Of a DNA stretch of 64,000 nucleotides, positions 44,364-54,499 are shown in pieces (position 1 is the first letter of the stretch; every line of letters starts with the position of its first letter). The DNA lies in contig NZ_SWJG01000003.1 in the NCBI RefSeq assembly GCF_005870035.1, positions 124,001-188,000 on the forward strand, given 5' to 3'. A program made the position numbers and the translations under genes. Under the pieces are notes generated by a model. The model did not search any database. It was given only the letters and a program-made list of their open reading frames with translations, and had not been told where the DNA came from. Source of the DNA: Spirosoma lacussanchae. GTDB taxonomy: Bacteria; Bacteroidota; Bacteroidia; Cytophagales; Spirosomataceae.

Positions 44364-45596
44364 TTAAGCGTCTAACTCGCCCGCAATCACGTTCATGCTA
44401 CTCATGATTACGATGGCGTCGGAAAGAGTAAGGCCTTTGCACATTTCGGGATAGGCCTGGTAATAAATGAAACACGGACGGCGGAAGTGCAGCCGGTACG
44501 GAGCGCGACCCCCATCGCTGATGAGGTAAAAACCCAACTCACCGTTACCACCTTCTACGGCGTGGTAAACTTCACCCACCGGGGCGTCGATCTCGCCCAT
44601 CACGATCTTGAAGTGATAAATGAGCGCTTCCATGTTTTTATATACTTCCTGCTTGGGCGGCAGGTAGTACTGCGGAGCATCGGCAAAGTGGGGACCTTCG
44701 GGCAGGTTGTTGATGGCCTGCTCCAGAATGCGCAGACTCTGCCACATTTCTTCGTTACGAACCATAAACCGGTCGTAAGTATCGCCACTCTGACCAACCG
44801 GAATATCGAACTCGAAATCCTGATACGACGAATACGGATTCATGACCCGCACGTCGTAATCGACCCCGGCTGCCCGCAGGTTTGGGCCCGTGAAACCGTA
44901 GCTCAGGGCACGCTCGGCCGTAATACCACCTACGCCCACGACGCGGTCCATAAAGATCCGGTTGCGATTGAAGAGGTTTTCGAACTCGGTCAGGACTTTC
45001 CGAAAGCGCGGAATTAGTTCTTTAATCTTACGGATGGCGGTAGGCGACAGGTCGCGCTCCATACCGCCGATGCGACCCATGTTGGTGGTCAGGCGGGCTC
45101 CGCAAACTTCTTCGTAAATTTCGTAGATGTTTTCACGCTCCTGATAGATGTACAGGAAGCCCGTAAACGCACCCGTATCAACGCCCAGAATCCCGTTGCA
45201 GATCAAGTGGTCGGCCAGGCGTGCCAGCTCCATCATAATGACCCGGATGTACTGAGCCCGCTTGGGTACTTCTACGCCAAGCAGCTTCTCTACCGTCATG
45301 TGCCAGCCCATGTTGTTAATGGGCGACGAGCAGTAGTTCATCCGGTCGGTCAGGGTCGTGATCTGATAAAAGGGTCGCCGTTCGGCAATTTTCTCGAACG
45401 CCCGGTGAATGTATCCAATCGTCTGTTCACCCGATACGATTTTCTCCCCGTCCATCTGCAGCACGTTCTGGAAGATACCGTGGGTAGCGGGGTGCGTTGG
45501 GCCGAGGTTGAGCGTAGTCAACTCGTTGACGTATTGAACCGGTCCCTGTTCGGCAGGCAGGTTCTTCTTGGCTATATCTAGTTCTTCAGAAACCAT
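44364..45596 (-). CDS. nuoD: NADH-quinone oxidoreductase subunit D
   Basis: 410 residues from the ATG at 45596 (MVSEELDIAKKN). The frame is open further upstream through the repeat-rich spacer, so I reject it. LNLGPTHPATHGIFQNVLQMDGE, CSPINNMGWHMTVEKLLGVEVP and RAPYRLHFRRPCF are family signatures. It is a separate protein here, not fused to NuoC. Confidence 0.96.
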   Translation of the reverse strand: MVSEELDIAKKNLPAEQGPVQYVNELTTLNLGPTHPATHGIFQNVLQMDGEKIVSGEQTIGYIHRAFEKIAERRPFYQITTLTDRMNYCSSPINNMGWHMTVEKLLGVEVPKRAQYIRVIMMELARLADHLICNGILGVDTGAFTGFLYIYQERENIYEIYEEVCGARLTTNMGRIGGMERDLSPTAIRKIKELIPRFRKVLTEFENLFNRNRIFMDRVVGVGGITAERALSYGFTGPNLRAAGVDYDVRVMNPYSSYQDFEFDIPVGQSGDTYDRFMVRNEEMWQSLRILEQAINNLPEGPHFADAPQYYLPPKQEVYKNMEALIYHFKIVMGEIDAPVGEVYHAVEGGNGELGFYLISDGGRAPYRLHFRRPCFIYYQAYPEMCKGLTLSDAIVIMSSMNVIAGELDA

Positions 45597-45600
45597 GTGT

Positions 45601-45672
45601 GATTGAGTGAGTGGGCGATTGAGCGATTGAGTGAGAGGCAAACGCGACTCCATACTCAACCACTCAATCACT
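45601..45672. repeat. Low-complexity inverted repeat between nuoC and nuoD
   Basis: The left part repeats GATTGAG(T/C)GA units and the right part CACTCAATCACTCAG, so the arms pair imperfectly. The same units occur between accB and accC. Confidence 0.55.
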
Positions 45673-45678
45673 CAGTAG

Positions 45679-46179
45679 TTATCGTCCAAACAAAGCGTCA
45701 ATCTTGTCTTCGCGCGTGGCGTCCTCGAGCGGGTACTGCTTGCGCATAGGGTGATAATCCATCTCCTCCATGTTCAAAATCCGGCGCAGGTCGGGGTGAC
45801 CATCAAAAATGACGCCGAACAGATCGAAGGTTTCGCGCTCCATCCAGTTGGCGCTCGCAAACAGGGGCGTCAGCGTGGGAATATGAATATCGTCTTCGGC
45901 CAGATAGACCTTGATTCGCAGCCGGAAGTTGTTGGTGAGGCTATGCAGATGGTACACAACACAAAACTCCCGACCGGCGGAGTCAGGATAATGAATAGCC
46001 GTGATGTCGGTCAGAAAGCTGAACTGGTAAGTTGTATGCTCGTTCAGGAACCGAACCAACGGAACGATCTGGTCGCGGCTGGCCGTGAAGGTTAACAGGT
46101 CGAACGGATCGTCGAATTCACCGACGGCTTCTCCAAATTGATTGATGATGGTCTGCGCAACTTCTTCGTTGGTCAGCAT
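45679..46179 (-). CDS. nuoC: NADH-quinone oxidoreductase subunit C
   Basis: 166 residues. NuoC is a 30-kDa subunit of the peripheral arm. FLTDITAIHYPD, ERETFDLFGVIFDGHPDLRRILN and HPMRKQYPLE are the family signature stretches. It has its own gene, separate from nuoD. Confidence 0.96.
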   Translation of the reverse strand: MLTNEEVAQTIINQFGEAVGEFDDPFDLLTFTASRDQIVPLVRFLNEHTTYQFSFLTDITAIHYPDSAGREFCVVYHLHSLTNNFRLRIKVYLAEDDIHIPTLTPLFASANWMERETFDLFGVIFDGHPDLRRILNMEEMDYHPMRKQYPLEDATREDKIDALFGR

Positions 46180-46277
46180 TTCTGGCAGTGGGTGAATGAG
46201 CGAACAACCGGGCTGGTGGCAGAGTCGGCGCGTGGTACTACCACACCGAGCAGCTCGACAACCCGATCGGGCGCTGT

Positions 46278-46823
46278 TTATTGAATGCTATACGAATTGA
46301 GCAATTTCTGGTACTCTTCAGTATTTCGCCGACGCAGCGATTCGTTCTTGGCCAGTTCCTGCACCTGCATGACGCCGTCCAGAATCTGTTCGGGGCGAGG
46401 GGGGCAGCCCGGTACGTACACGTCGACGGGAATAATACGGTCGATACCCTGCAGTACGCTGTAGGTATCAAAAATACCACCGCTCGACGCACAGGCACCG
46501 ATGGCAATAACCCAGCGTGGTTCGGCCATCTGCAGATAAACCTGTTTCACCACAGGTGCCATTTTCTTGGCAATTGTGCCGGCTACCAGCAGCATATCGG
46601 CCTGGCGTGGCGAGAAGCTGGGCCGCTCCGAACCGAACCGGGCCAAATCATAATGCGAGGCCATGGTCGACATGAATTCGATGCCACAGCAGGAGGTCGC
46701 AAACGGCAACGGCCAGAGCGAATTGGCGCGGGCCAGACCAATGATTTTATCGAACGAAGTAGCCGAAAATCCAGGTCCGTCGTAACTCGCCGGGGCCTCG
46801 GCCAATTTGATGTCAGTTGCCAT
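46278..46823 (-). CDS. nuoB: NADH-quinone oxidoreductase subunit B
   Basis: 181 residues. It carries cluster N2 next to the quinone site, with ligands in SCCGIEFM and GACASSGG and in [14 protein letters not shown]. Length and order are normal. The spacer to nuoC is 98 bases. Confidence 0.97.
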   Translation of the reverse strand: MATDIKLAEAPASYDGPGFSATSFDKIIGLARANSLWPLPFATSCCGIEFMSTMASHYDLARFGSERPSFSPRQADMLLVAGTIAKKMAPVVKQVYLQMAEPRWVIAIGACASSGGIFDTYSVLQGIDRIIPVDVYVPGCPPRPEQILDGVMQVQELAKNESLRRRNTEEYQKLLNSYSIQ

Positions 46824-46887
46824 ACATTACGTTGCAGTTAGTTACTGTAACAACGAATAAATATGTTTGAAAATTCATTTATCGACC

Positions 46888-47259
46888 TTATTCCCACTTC
46901 AATACACCCTTTCGGATGATGTAGTAGAAACCAGCCAGCAACAGCCCCATAAAAAGAACCATTTCAATGAAGCCGGTCATGCCCAGCCCTTTGAAGTTAA
47001 CGGCCCATGGGTAGAGGAAGATTACCTCCACGTCGAACAGAACGAACAGGATGGCAATCAGGAAATACTTGATGGAAATCGGCGTGCGGGCATCTCCCTG
47101 AACAGGAATACCACACTCGAACGGATCGTCCTTTTTCACACTGTTCCGCTTGGGGCCAATCGAGTGCGTTACAATCATGGTTGTAACGATAAATCCCAAG
47201 GCTAAGCCCAGCTGAATCAGCACCGGCAGATAGTCGGCAGGCACGTAGGTTGTATCCAT
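46888..47259 (-). CDS. nuoA: NADH-quinone oxidoreductase subunit A
   Basis: 123 residues from the ATG at 47259 (MDTTYVPADYLPVLIQ). The frame continues upstream but would include the promoter. Three hydrophobic helices and the cytosolic-loop motif DDPFECGIPVQG with FYIIVRKGVL-like end (here FYYIIRKGVLKWE) identify it. It is the first gene of the operon. Confidence 0.95.
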   Translation of the reverse strand: MDTTYVPADYLPVLIQLGLALGFIVTTMIVTHSIGPKRNSVKKDDPFECGIPVQGDARTPISIKYFLIAILFVLFDVEVIFLYPWAVNFKGLGMTGFIEMVLFMGLLLAGFYYIIRKGVLKWE

Positions 47260-47283
47260 ATAATTTATTGATAGAGAACCCTG

Positions 47284-47291
47284 CAAAGGTA
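47284..47291 (-). promoter_or_regulatory. -7 element of the nuo operon promoter
   Basis: CAAAGGTA on the plus strand, that is TACCTTTG on the coding strand, a perfect TAnnTTTG match 25 bases before the nuoA start. No clear -33 box was found. Confidence 0.6.
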
Positions 47292-47413
47292 GTGATAAAA
47301 CTATTAAGCGTTGTGCTTCACAACCGCCAACAACCGCAGCGAATAGTCTTCCAAAGATACGACACCAGCGTTGTTTACGCAATTACAGCGCTTCGCTGAT
47401 CGGTGAAGAAACA

Positions 47414-47443
47414 CGAAACGCCCTCCGGTCAGGGAAGGCGTTT
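47414..47443 (-). terminator. Probable terminator of the second esterase gene
   Basis: An imperfect hairpin GAAACGCC...GGCGTTTC (47414-47421 and 47436-47443) lies 22 bases after the stop at 47465. The T run on the minus strand is weak. Confidence 0.5.
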
Positions 47444-47464
47444 CGGCATTTGTACAGGATCAGC

Positions 47465-49618
47465 TTATCGATTGATGATTACCCGCTGCGACACGTCGAA
47501 ACCCGCCGATCGGACCCGGATGATATAAACCCCCTGCGACAGGCTCGATAAGTCGACGGATTTCCGTTCATCGAGTATAGGAACAACCGTGCCGAAGATT
47601 CGACGGCCCATCAGCGAGAAGACCTGAACATCTGCATTGCGCAGGTTTTCGGCCGTTTCGATCGTTACCTTACCGTCGCTCGATGGGTTCGGGTAAACGG
47701 TCAGTCCGCCGTTCGACAGGTCGAATACAAAAGGCTTGGGCGCGCTGAAATCCGAAGTGCAGGTCAGATTACTGGTTCCCAGAACGTAGTTGGTCCGGGC
47801 CCGCACAGCGTAGTCGGCCGACACAACGACTTTAACGGTCGCTGTATTCTGAGGAAGAAGCTGGTTGGCCCGTCGCCAGTCGAACAGATCTGACTGCCCC
47901 CCCGTGGGCGCGGGCAATATTGCCTGCAGAGTATAGGCCCCCACTTGCTCGATGGTAGGCACGGCCGGCTTCTGCCGTACGGTCAGGCTGACGGACGACG
48001 ACTGGCCGGAGCGGCAGCCGTAGACGTTGACGGCCTGTAGCGAATAGTTGCCGGCCTGAGTCAGACGGATAGTCGGGGTGGTGGCTCCATTGCTCCAGAC
48101 GGCCATGCTGTTGGTGGCGGTATTGGCCACGAGTGTTAACGACGAGTCGGTACAGACTTGCAGCTGACTGCTGGCGGGCCGCCCTTCCTGCCCCGACACC
48201 GAGATGGTTGGGGTGCCCGGCTGGATGGTTCCCTGCACATCGATAACCGGTGAGAGGTAGGTATTGCCGTTACGGTCTTTGAGCGTTGCCCGATAGCGAC
48301 CCGGCTGCGTCACGTTGATGGTTCGGCCGGTTTGGCCGGTATTCCAGCTGTACGACTGGTATAGATTGGGCAGCGTTACGGTCAGGGCGTTGTTGCTACT
48401 GGCGCAGGTGACTGTAGCGGCCGGCGGAGGGAGTGGCGGGAGGGGTCTTGAACTGGCGAAGAATACGGAGTTCAGACTTTCAAACCAGGCCTGACCCAGT
48501 TGCCGGAGCCCATCGCCCCCGAAGTGTACTTCGCCCTCGTACCGGGGGACCTGAATATTATCTGTAAAAGGCCCGGCAAATACGTTGTTGTTGAAGGTGT
48601 TGATAACGTCGTTCTGCGCCTGGATAATGTCCTGGCTGACTTTACCCGTATTGTACGAAGACCGGGCCAGTACCCAGGCCGGATAACGCTCGGTATCGGA
48701 GCGGGTCTTGTTGACCAGATACTGCATGTCGCGACCGTAGGCCTGTCGGGTCGAGTTCAGGGGCACGTTGTCATTTTCGCCCTGCTGCCAGAGTACAGCC
48801 CGCAGGCCCTGTAGCGAACAGTAATAACGAAGAGCAATTACCAGGTTAGCATAGGGCATACCCGGCGGAAAATTCTCGTTGGGTGTTCCGAGCGCGAAAA
48901 TGTTTTTGGTAATCTGCCCGTCGGCACTTTCGCGCCAGTTTTTGATGACGGTAGCCTGCCAGGCAGTATTGATGAACAGGACCGGAACCTGATACTGTCG
49001 GGCAATCAGGTCGCCGAGTACGCCCCAGCACCAGGCACTTTGGCCGCGGGGACCGATAAGGGAGGTGGCGCTCAATTGCTGAAAGGTCGGCGCTGGCGGA
49101 TCGTTGAGCGAGTTGGCCGTTGTGTTATCGTAGGTAACGCAGTTAACCCGGTCGTCTGAAGCGCCGGTAGCGCCAAAGTTCTGGAAGCCCTGGGCGTTGG
49201 ATTGGCCGGTGATGATAAACACCTCGCCCACGCCGACCTTCCGAACCACGTCGGAGCCAACCAGCACCCCTCTGTAGAAAGCCTGCGCTTCGAGCCGGTA
49301 CCAGCCGCCCCGCACCCGGATAGCCCCCTGGAACAGTCCCCCCTGAACGTTTCGTTGAATCGTTACCCAGTCGGTGTTTACCCCCTGCCCGGCCGCTTCG
49401 GCCTGAACCCGCGCCTGAACGCTGTCGACGGGCTGGTAATAGTTACCCGACAGAAAAATAGTGCTTGTGTTATCGTTCTCCCGCTGGAAAACGGCCCGGC
49501 TCTCAGGATAGGTGATTTTGATACTCTGCCCAAAGGTGGGTATCCACTGTAGCCCCGCCAGTGCCAGCATCAAACTGCCCCTCACTAGTAATCTCTGTAG
49601 AAAATAATGCTTGTTCAT
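47465..49618 (-). CDS. Secreted SGNH/sialate O-acetylesterase-like protein with T9SS domain
   Basis: 717 residues from the ATG at 49618, which begins a signal peptide (about 1-31, ending TFGQ). The N-terminal part is a SASA/DUF303-like esterase: VFIITGQSNAQGFQ (nucleophile Ser in GQSN), LWQQGENDN, and EVHFGGDGLRQLGQAW (His). It continues with two or three Ig-like beta segments and ends in a type IX secretion C-terminal domain (SNGGLTVYPNPSSDGKVTIE, then QGVYIIRVRSAGFDVSQRVIINR). The protein is exported and perhaps surface-anchored. It is a paralogue of the gene at 49795. Confidence 0.9.
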   Translation of the reverse strand: MNKHYFLQRLLVRGSLMLALAGLQWIPTFGQSIKITYPESRAVFQRENDNTSTIFLSGNYYQPVDSVQARVQAEAAGQGVNTDWVTIQRNVQGGLFQGAIRVRGGWYRLEAQAFYRGVLVGSDVVRKVGVGEVFIITGQSNAQGFQNFGATGASDDRVNCVTYDNTTANSLNDPPAPTFQQLSATSLIGPRGQSAWCWGVLGDLIARQYQVPVLFINTAWQATVIKNWRESADGQITKNIFALGTPNENFPPGMPYANLVIALRYYCSLQGLRAVLWQQGENDNVPLNSTRQAYGRDMQYLVNKTRSDTERYPAWVLARSSYNTGKVSQDIIQAQNDVINTFNNNVFAGPFTDNIQVPRYEGEVHFGGDGLRQLGQAWFESLNSVFFASSRPLPPLPPPAATVTCASSNNALTVTLPNLYQSYSWNTGQTGRTINVTQPGRYRATLKDRNGNTYLSPVIDVQGTIQPGTPTISVSGQEGRPASSQLQVCTDSSLTLVANTATNSMAVWSNGATTPTIRLTQAGNYSLQAVNVYGCRSGQSSSVSLTVRQKPAVPTIEQVGAYTLQAILPAPTGGQSDLFDWRRANQLLPQNTATVKVVVSADYAVRARTNYVLGTSNLTCTSDFSAPKPFVFDLSNGGLTVYPNPSSDGKVTIETAENLRNADVQVFSLMGRRIFGTVVPILDERKSVDLSSLSQGVYIIRVRSAGFDVSQRVIINR

Positions 49619-49794
49619 TCGATGCCTGTAAGCGGCCATTTCTGCTATTCACTTGCTAGACTATATACTTACCAGCCAATTCACAGCAAAAATCAGACCC
49701 TGTTCAATCTATGGCCTTCCGGGAAATACGTATCCCGGTAAAATGCAAAAATAAGGCTAATTTCAATGATTGAACGGTCAGTTTGGCAATAATA

Positions 49795-52764
49795 TTACAA
49801 GCCCAGAATAATTCGTTTTGAAATGTCGAAGTCGGCTGCCTGCAGGCGCAATACGTAGCTACCCGATGGAACACCTGTTAATTCGAGCTGCTTCCGCTCG
49901 TCGAACAGGGGAACCCTATACGTCGAAATAATCTGCCCCGTTAGTGAGTACACCGTTACTGACACGTTGGAGTGATTTTCCAGCGTTTCGAGCACCACCC
50001 TCTTATCAGGGCTGGGGTTAGGATAAATGCTAACTCCCCCGTTGCTGAGGTCGATGGTGAACGATAGCGGAGCCGACGGTGCAGAGAAACAGGTTAGCGA
50101 GTTTGAGTAAACGATCGACGCCCGCGCGGTGTAGTTGCCGGCCTGATTGGCTTTGATGATGCCCGTCTGTACGGCCAGCGAATCAGCGTTCCGGCGCCAG
50201 CGGAACTCCGTCCCGTTGGTCGAGCTTACGGCTTCGAGGGTGTAGGTACCAATCTGATTGACGGATGGCGCCGGTGGTAACGGACGGGTAGCCACGGTCA
50301 GACTACCCGCCTGAGCCGATACACAGCCGTTTACGTCCCGTACGCGAGCCGAATAACCACCGGGCTGGCTGGTCGTGATGCTGGCTGTAGAATCGCCGGT
50401 GCTCCAGAAAACGGTGAAAGGACCATCGACGCGCAGGGTGATCCGGTCACCTTCGCAGATGGTTGATGGTTTATTGGTCAGGATGGTTGGCGTAGCAGGT
50501 AATGGGTTGGCCCGTACAACGATAATGGGCGAATAGGGCGACAGGCAACCGTTCTGATCGCGGGCCTGTACGGCATAATTACCACTCGAATTGACCGTGA
50601 TCGATTTAGTGGTTTGCCCGCTGGCCCATACCACGTCGAAGGGGCTGGTCGAGTTTAGCGTTACCCGGTTGCCTTCGCAGAAGGTAGTTGGGCCGGCCGC
50701 CGTAACCGTTGGGGTGGGCGGTAGCGGGTTAACCGATACGGTGATCACATCTGAGTTGACCGAAGCACAGCCAAACTGATTGCGTACCTGTAGCGAGTAA
50801 TTGCCGGACTGGTTCACCGTAATGGCGCGGGTTGTCTGGCCGTTGCTCCAGGTATAGGCGGTGTTTTCCTGAGCCGTCAGCGTTACGTTTCGGTCGGCGC
50901 AGAACGTGGTCGGGCCGTTGGTTGCAACGGTCGGTTTGGCAGGTACCGGATTGGCGGTTACCGCTACGGTATTCGACGCGAAGGAGGTACAGCCGTTCTG
51001 GTCAGTAACGGTCAGGAAATAGTTGCCTGATGTGCCTACCGTAATGGCTTTATCCCGCTGGCCGGAGCTCCAGTTGTACTGAACATTATCGCTGCTGGCC
51101 CGCAATACGGTATTGTCGCCCTGACAGAACGTGGTAGGTCGTTCGTTAGCTACCGTAGGCGTTGCCGGGAGCGGATTAACCGACAGGTTGATGGTATTGG
51201 AGGTAAAAGTACAGCCACTCACATCGGCATAGCGAACCGAGTATGCCCCGGCTGTCGATGTGCTGAAGGTACGGCTGGTGGTTCCGGTATTGTCTCCTCC
51301 TCTGAACCAGGTAACATTGTCGTAATTGGAAGTCAGCGCCAGACTACTGCCAATACAGATGGACGGCGGTCGGTTATCCGCAACGGCTGCGACGGGAGCA
51401 TCGGATATGCGCACCTGTCCGGAAAAGAATGTATTGCCCAGGGCGTCTTTGATTTTTGCCTGATACAGACCCGCACCCCGGGTAATGCTACGCCCGGTTT
51501 CGCCCGACGTCCACTGAACAGTCGGGAAATCGCCATTGACCGTTACGGTCAAATTGTTGTTCGACGCGCAGGCTACTGACAGGGTAGGGGCTGCGGCCGG
51601 TCCGATGGGATTGGCCTGCTGAAAGAACGCATCGGTCATGCTATTATTCCAGGCATTGGCTACCTCAACCAGGCCGTCATTGTCGAAGTGAACACCTTCG
51701 ATGTCGTTAAGCGGGGGCCGCAGACGAGGTACCTGAATGTTATCCGTGTTGGGTCCGGCAAATACGTTGGCTGTTGATGCGATCACCTGATTCTGAGCCC
51801 CAATGATGGTCGGATTGCTCAAGCCGATGTAATCGCCATACGTAGCCCGGGCCACCATCCAGGGCACGTTTCGGCCAAAATCCTGACGGCTCTGACTAAT
51901 CACAATCTGTAGCTGACTCACGTAGAAGCTCTGCTGCGACTTAATCAGGTTGTCAGCTTCGCCCTGATGCCATAGTACTGCCCGGCAACCCAGCGTGTTG
52001 GCGTAGTACTGAAGCGCAATTTTCAGGTTAATATATGGCTGGCGGTTCGGGTAGGGATCACCGTTGTAAACACCGTAGGCGATACCCCCGTCGGGAGCGC
52101 TCTGGCTCCAATTCTGCACGGCGGTTCCGGTAAAGGCTGCGTTGAAGAACATAACCGGCACCCGAAGCCGTTTCACCAGAATATCACCCAGCTGGCCCCA
52201 GCACCAGCTACCCGTACCACGCGGAGCAATGGTAAAACCTGGCGAGTTATCCAGCCGCGTGAATTCGGGTTTAGGCGGGTCGTTCGGAAAGCCATTGTCC
52301 GGATAGCGGTAGTTGACACAGTTGACCAGATCATTACCGGGGTTTGGGGCGCTCTGGTGAACCCCCTGCGCGTTTGACTGGCCCGCAATCACAAATACTT
52401 CTCCAATCCCTACCCGTTCAACCTGCGCAGTACCTACCTGCTGATCGCCACTCATGCCGCGCACTTCCAGGTTGTACCAGCCCCCCTGTCCGGACAGATC
52501 ACCGGCAAAGACGCCACCCGTTGGGTTTCCCTGAATGATACGCCAGTCGGTAGAGCTGCCAACGCCATCCCGCGCAATCAGCCGGGCTTCTACCCGTGTG
52601 ATGGGAGCGGTATAGTAGCCTGAGACCCGAATGGTAGCCTGGTTCGCGTTACTACGCTGAAACACCGCCCGTGTGGTCGGAAACGAAATCTGAATCTGAG
52701 CTATCGTTGCAAGCGGAATAAACAGGCAAACCGTCAGAACAAACGCTACGGATAAGTTCTTCAT
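49795..52764 (-). CDS. Secreted SGNH/sialate O-acetylesterase-like protein with Ig-like repeats and T9SS domain
   Basis: 989 residues from the ATG at 52764 (signal MKNLSVAFVLTVCLFIPLATIAQ). The esterase part has VFVIAGQSNAQGVHQ, LWHQGEADN and EGVHFDNDGLVEVANAW. Five to six Ig-like repeats of about 80 residues follow (about 410-890), each with a Cys near GDxxTL and a second in DxxGC, plus GxYxxxVxD (for example WSSGQRDKAITVGTSGNYFL). It ends in a T9SS sorting domain (SNGGVSIYPNPSPDKRVVLE, then SGSYVLRLQAADFDISKRIILGL). A carbohydrate-esterase role is plausible. It is likely cotranscribed after obgE or from its own promoter. Confidence 0.9.
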   Translation of the reverse strand: MKNLSVAFVLTVCLFIPLATIAQIQISFPTTRAVFQRSNANQATIRVSGYYTAPITRVEARLIARDGVGSSTDWRIIQGNPTGGVFAGDLSGQGGWYNLEVRGMSGDQQVGTAQVERVGIGEVFVIAGQSNAQGVHQSAPNPGNDLVNCVNYRYPDNGFPNDPPKPEFTRLDNSPGFTIAPRGTGSWCWGQLGDILVKRLRVPVMFFNAAFTGTAVQNWSQSAPDGGIAYGVYNGDPYPNRQPYINLKIALQYYANTLGCRAVLWHQGEADNLIKSQQSFYVSQLQIVISQSRQDFGRNVPWMVARATYGDYIGLSNPTIIGAQNQVIASTANVFAGPNTDNIQVPRLRPPLNDIEGVHFDNDGLVEVANAWNNSMTDAFFQQANPIGPAAAPTLSVACASNNNLTVTVNGDFPTVQWTSGETGRSITRGAGLYQAKIKDALGNTFFSGQVRISDAPVAAVADNRPPSICIGSSLALTSNYDNVTWFRGGDNTGTTSRTFSTSTAGAYSVRYADVSGCTFTSNTINLSVNPLPATPTVANERPTTFCQGDNTVLRASSDNVQYNWSSGQRDKAITVGTSGNYFLTVTDQNGCTSFASNTVAVTANPVPAKPTVATNGPTTFCADRNVTLTAQENTAYTWSNGQTTRAITVNQSGNYSLQVRNQFGCASVNSDVITVSVNPLPPTPTVTAAGPTTFCEGNRVTLNSTSPFDVVWASGQTTKSITVNSSGNYAVQARDQNGCLSPYSPIIVVRANPLPATPTILTNKPSTICEGDRITLRVDGPFTVFWSTGDSTASITTSQPGGYSARVRDVNGCVSAQAGSLTVATRPLPPAPSVNQIGTYTLEAVSSTNGTEFRWRRNADSLAVQTGIIKANQAGNYTARASIVYSNSLTCFSAPSAPLSFTIDLSNGGVSIYPNPSPDKRVVLETLENHSNVSVTVYSLTGQIISTYRVPLFDERKQLELTGVPSGSYVLRLQAADFDISKRIILGL

Positions 52765-52814
52765 AAGTAGTTTAAATGACAGGTTGGCAGCCCGCCACAT
52801 CGATTGAGAGTAAA

Positions 52815-53825
52815 TCAGGTTGCTTCAGCTGTCGTTGTCAGATTTTGCCAGATAAGATCTTTCAACTCCGTGAGGCCACGCTGACTAACCGAGGATATGA
52901 ACGTGACCGGCACTTTTTTCGGTAAATCTTCTTTCAGAAGCGCCAGGGCTTCTTCATTTTCCAATAAATCAATTTTGGTGATGGCCAGCAGCCGCTTTTT
53001 ATCCATTAACTCCGGATTGTAGGCGTGTAGCTCATCGAGCAGCGTATTATACTCCTGTCGAATGTTGTCGCTGGTAGCCGGTACCAGAAACAGCAGGATC
53101 GAGTTTCGCTCGATGTGACGCAGGAAACGCAGCCCCAGCCCTTTACCCTGTGAGGCTCCTTCAATAATGCCCGGAATGTCGGCCATTACGAATGATTTGA
53201 AGTCTCTATATGCTACGACCCCCAAATTGGGGACAAGCGTTGTAAATGGATAGTCGGCAATTTCGGGTCGGGCTGCCGAAACAGCGGATAAAAGGGTAGA
53301 CTTACCGGCGTTAGGAAAGCCTACCAGTCCTACGTCGGCCAGGAGTTTCAGTTCCAGTACCACCCAGGCTTCCTGCCCGGCCTCGCCCGGCTGGGCATAG
53401 TGCGGAGCTTGCTGGGTAGCTGATTTAAAGTGGTCGTTACCCAACCCACCCCGGCCGCCCGGCAGCAGAATTAGTTCCTGACTATCTTCAGTTATCTCGG
53501 CCAACTTTTCGCCGGTGTCCGGATCGCGGGCAATGGTACCCAGCGGTACTTCCAGAAAAACATCTTCGCCCTGCTGGCCGCTCCGACGGCCACCTTCGCC
53601 GGCTGTGCCGTTCTCGGCTTTGACGTGTTTCCGGTATTTAAGGTGAAGCAACGTCCAGAGTTGTGCATTGCCTTTCAGGATAATGTGCCCGCCACGGCCC
53701 CCATCGCCCCCGTCAGGACCACCTTTAGGAACGTGCTTTTCGCGCCGAAAATGAACTGAACCAGCACCGCCTGCTCCTGAACGGCAGTTTATTTTAACGT
53801 AGTCAATGAAGTTTGATGAAGCCAT
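52815..53825 (-). CDS. obgE: GTPase Obg
   Basis: 336 residues from the ATG at 53825 ([14 protein letters not shown]); the longer frame runs into the adk end. The N-terminal glycine-rich Obg fold ([29 protein letters not shown]) is followed by the GTPase domain with P-loop [24 protein letters not shown] and ITKIDLLE. It acts in ribosome assembly and stress response. The C-terminal extension present in some bacteria is short here. Confidence 0.97.
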   Translation of the reverse strand: MASSNFIDYVKINCRSGAGGAGSVHFRREKHVPKGGPDGGDGGRGGHIILKGNAQLWTLLHLKYRKHVKAENGTAGEGGRRSGQQGEDVFLEVPLGTIARDPDTGEKLAEITEDSQELILLPGGRGGLGNDHFKSATQQAPHYAQPGEAGQEAWVVLELKLLADVGLVGFPNAGKSTLLSAVSAARPEIADYPFTTLVPNLGVVAYRDFKSFVMADIPGIIEGASQGKGLGLRFLRHIERNSILLFLVPATSDNIRQEYNTLLDELHAYNPELMDKKRLLAITKIDLLENEEALALLKEDLPKKVPVTFISSVSQRGLTELKDLIWQNLTTTAEAT

Positions 53826-53868
53826 ACGAATTGCTTTCCTGAACTTAAGACCGATCAGGTTGGCGGGG

Positions 53869-54456
53869 TCACGCTGTTTTTGTAACAGCTGTTTCAATAT
53901 TCTGGCAGATCAGTTCGAAAATCTCGCCGATCTCACCAATGCCGTCAACGGCTATGTATTTCTGTTGCTGATTATAATAATCGGCTACGGGTGCGGTTTC
54001 GCTGTTGTATACGCTAACGCGTCGGCGAGCGGTTGTTTCGTCCCGATCGTCGGGTCTGCCTGACGTTTCGCCCCGTTTCAGCAGTCGACGAATCAGTTCG
54101 GCATCGTCAACGACCAGCGCAATCATGGTAGTGATCTGCGTATTGTACTGAGCCAGTAACTGGTCAAGTGCCTGCGCCTGCGGCACCGTTCTCGGAAAAC
54201 CGTCGAAAATAAAGCCAGCGGCCTCCTGGTTCTCCCGGAGTTTATAGTCGATCATGCCGATCACCACTTCGTCTGGTACTAACAGGCCCTGGTCCATCAA
54301 CTGCTTGGCCCGCATGCCCAGCTCCGTACCGGCTGCAATCTGCGAGCGGAGAAGATCTCCTGTAGACAGATGTACTAAGTTGTATTTCTGAATTAACTTC
54401 TCACTTTGGGTACCTTTTCCGGCACCCGGTGGGCCAAACAGTACAAGGTTAAGCAT
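53869..54456 (-). CDS. adk: Adenylate kinase
   Basis: 195 residues. It catalyses ATP + AMP to 2 ADP. P-loop [19 protein letters not shown]-binding [12 protein letters not shown], and lid region [18 protein letters not shown] are all present; this is the short-lid type without a zinc site. Promoter TAACTTTG (54500-54507) lies upstream. Confidence 0.97.
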   Translation of the reverse strand: MLNLVLFGPPGAGKGTQSEKLIQKYNLVHLSTGDLLRSQIAAGTELGMRAKQLMDQGLLVPDEVVIGMIDYKLRENQEAAGFIFDGFPRTVPQAQALDQLLAQYNTQITTMIALVVDDAELIRRLLKRGETSGRPDDRDETTARRRVSVYNSETAPVADYYNQQQKYIAVDGIGEIGEIFELICQNIETAVTKTA

Positions 54457-54499
54457 ACGGCCTTACGGGGTAGTGTCGTTCTGTAAAAAATTGCGCCCG

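Noticed and set aside
49795-52764. Ig-like repeats as a repeat array or CRISPR
   Set aside because: The periodicity is about 240 bases, in frame, and explained by protein repeats.
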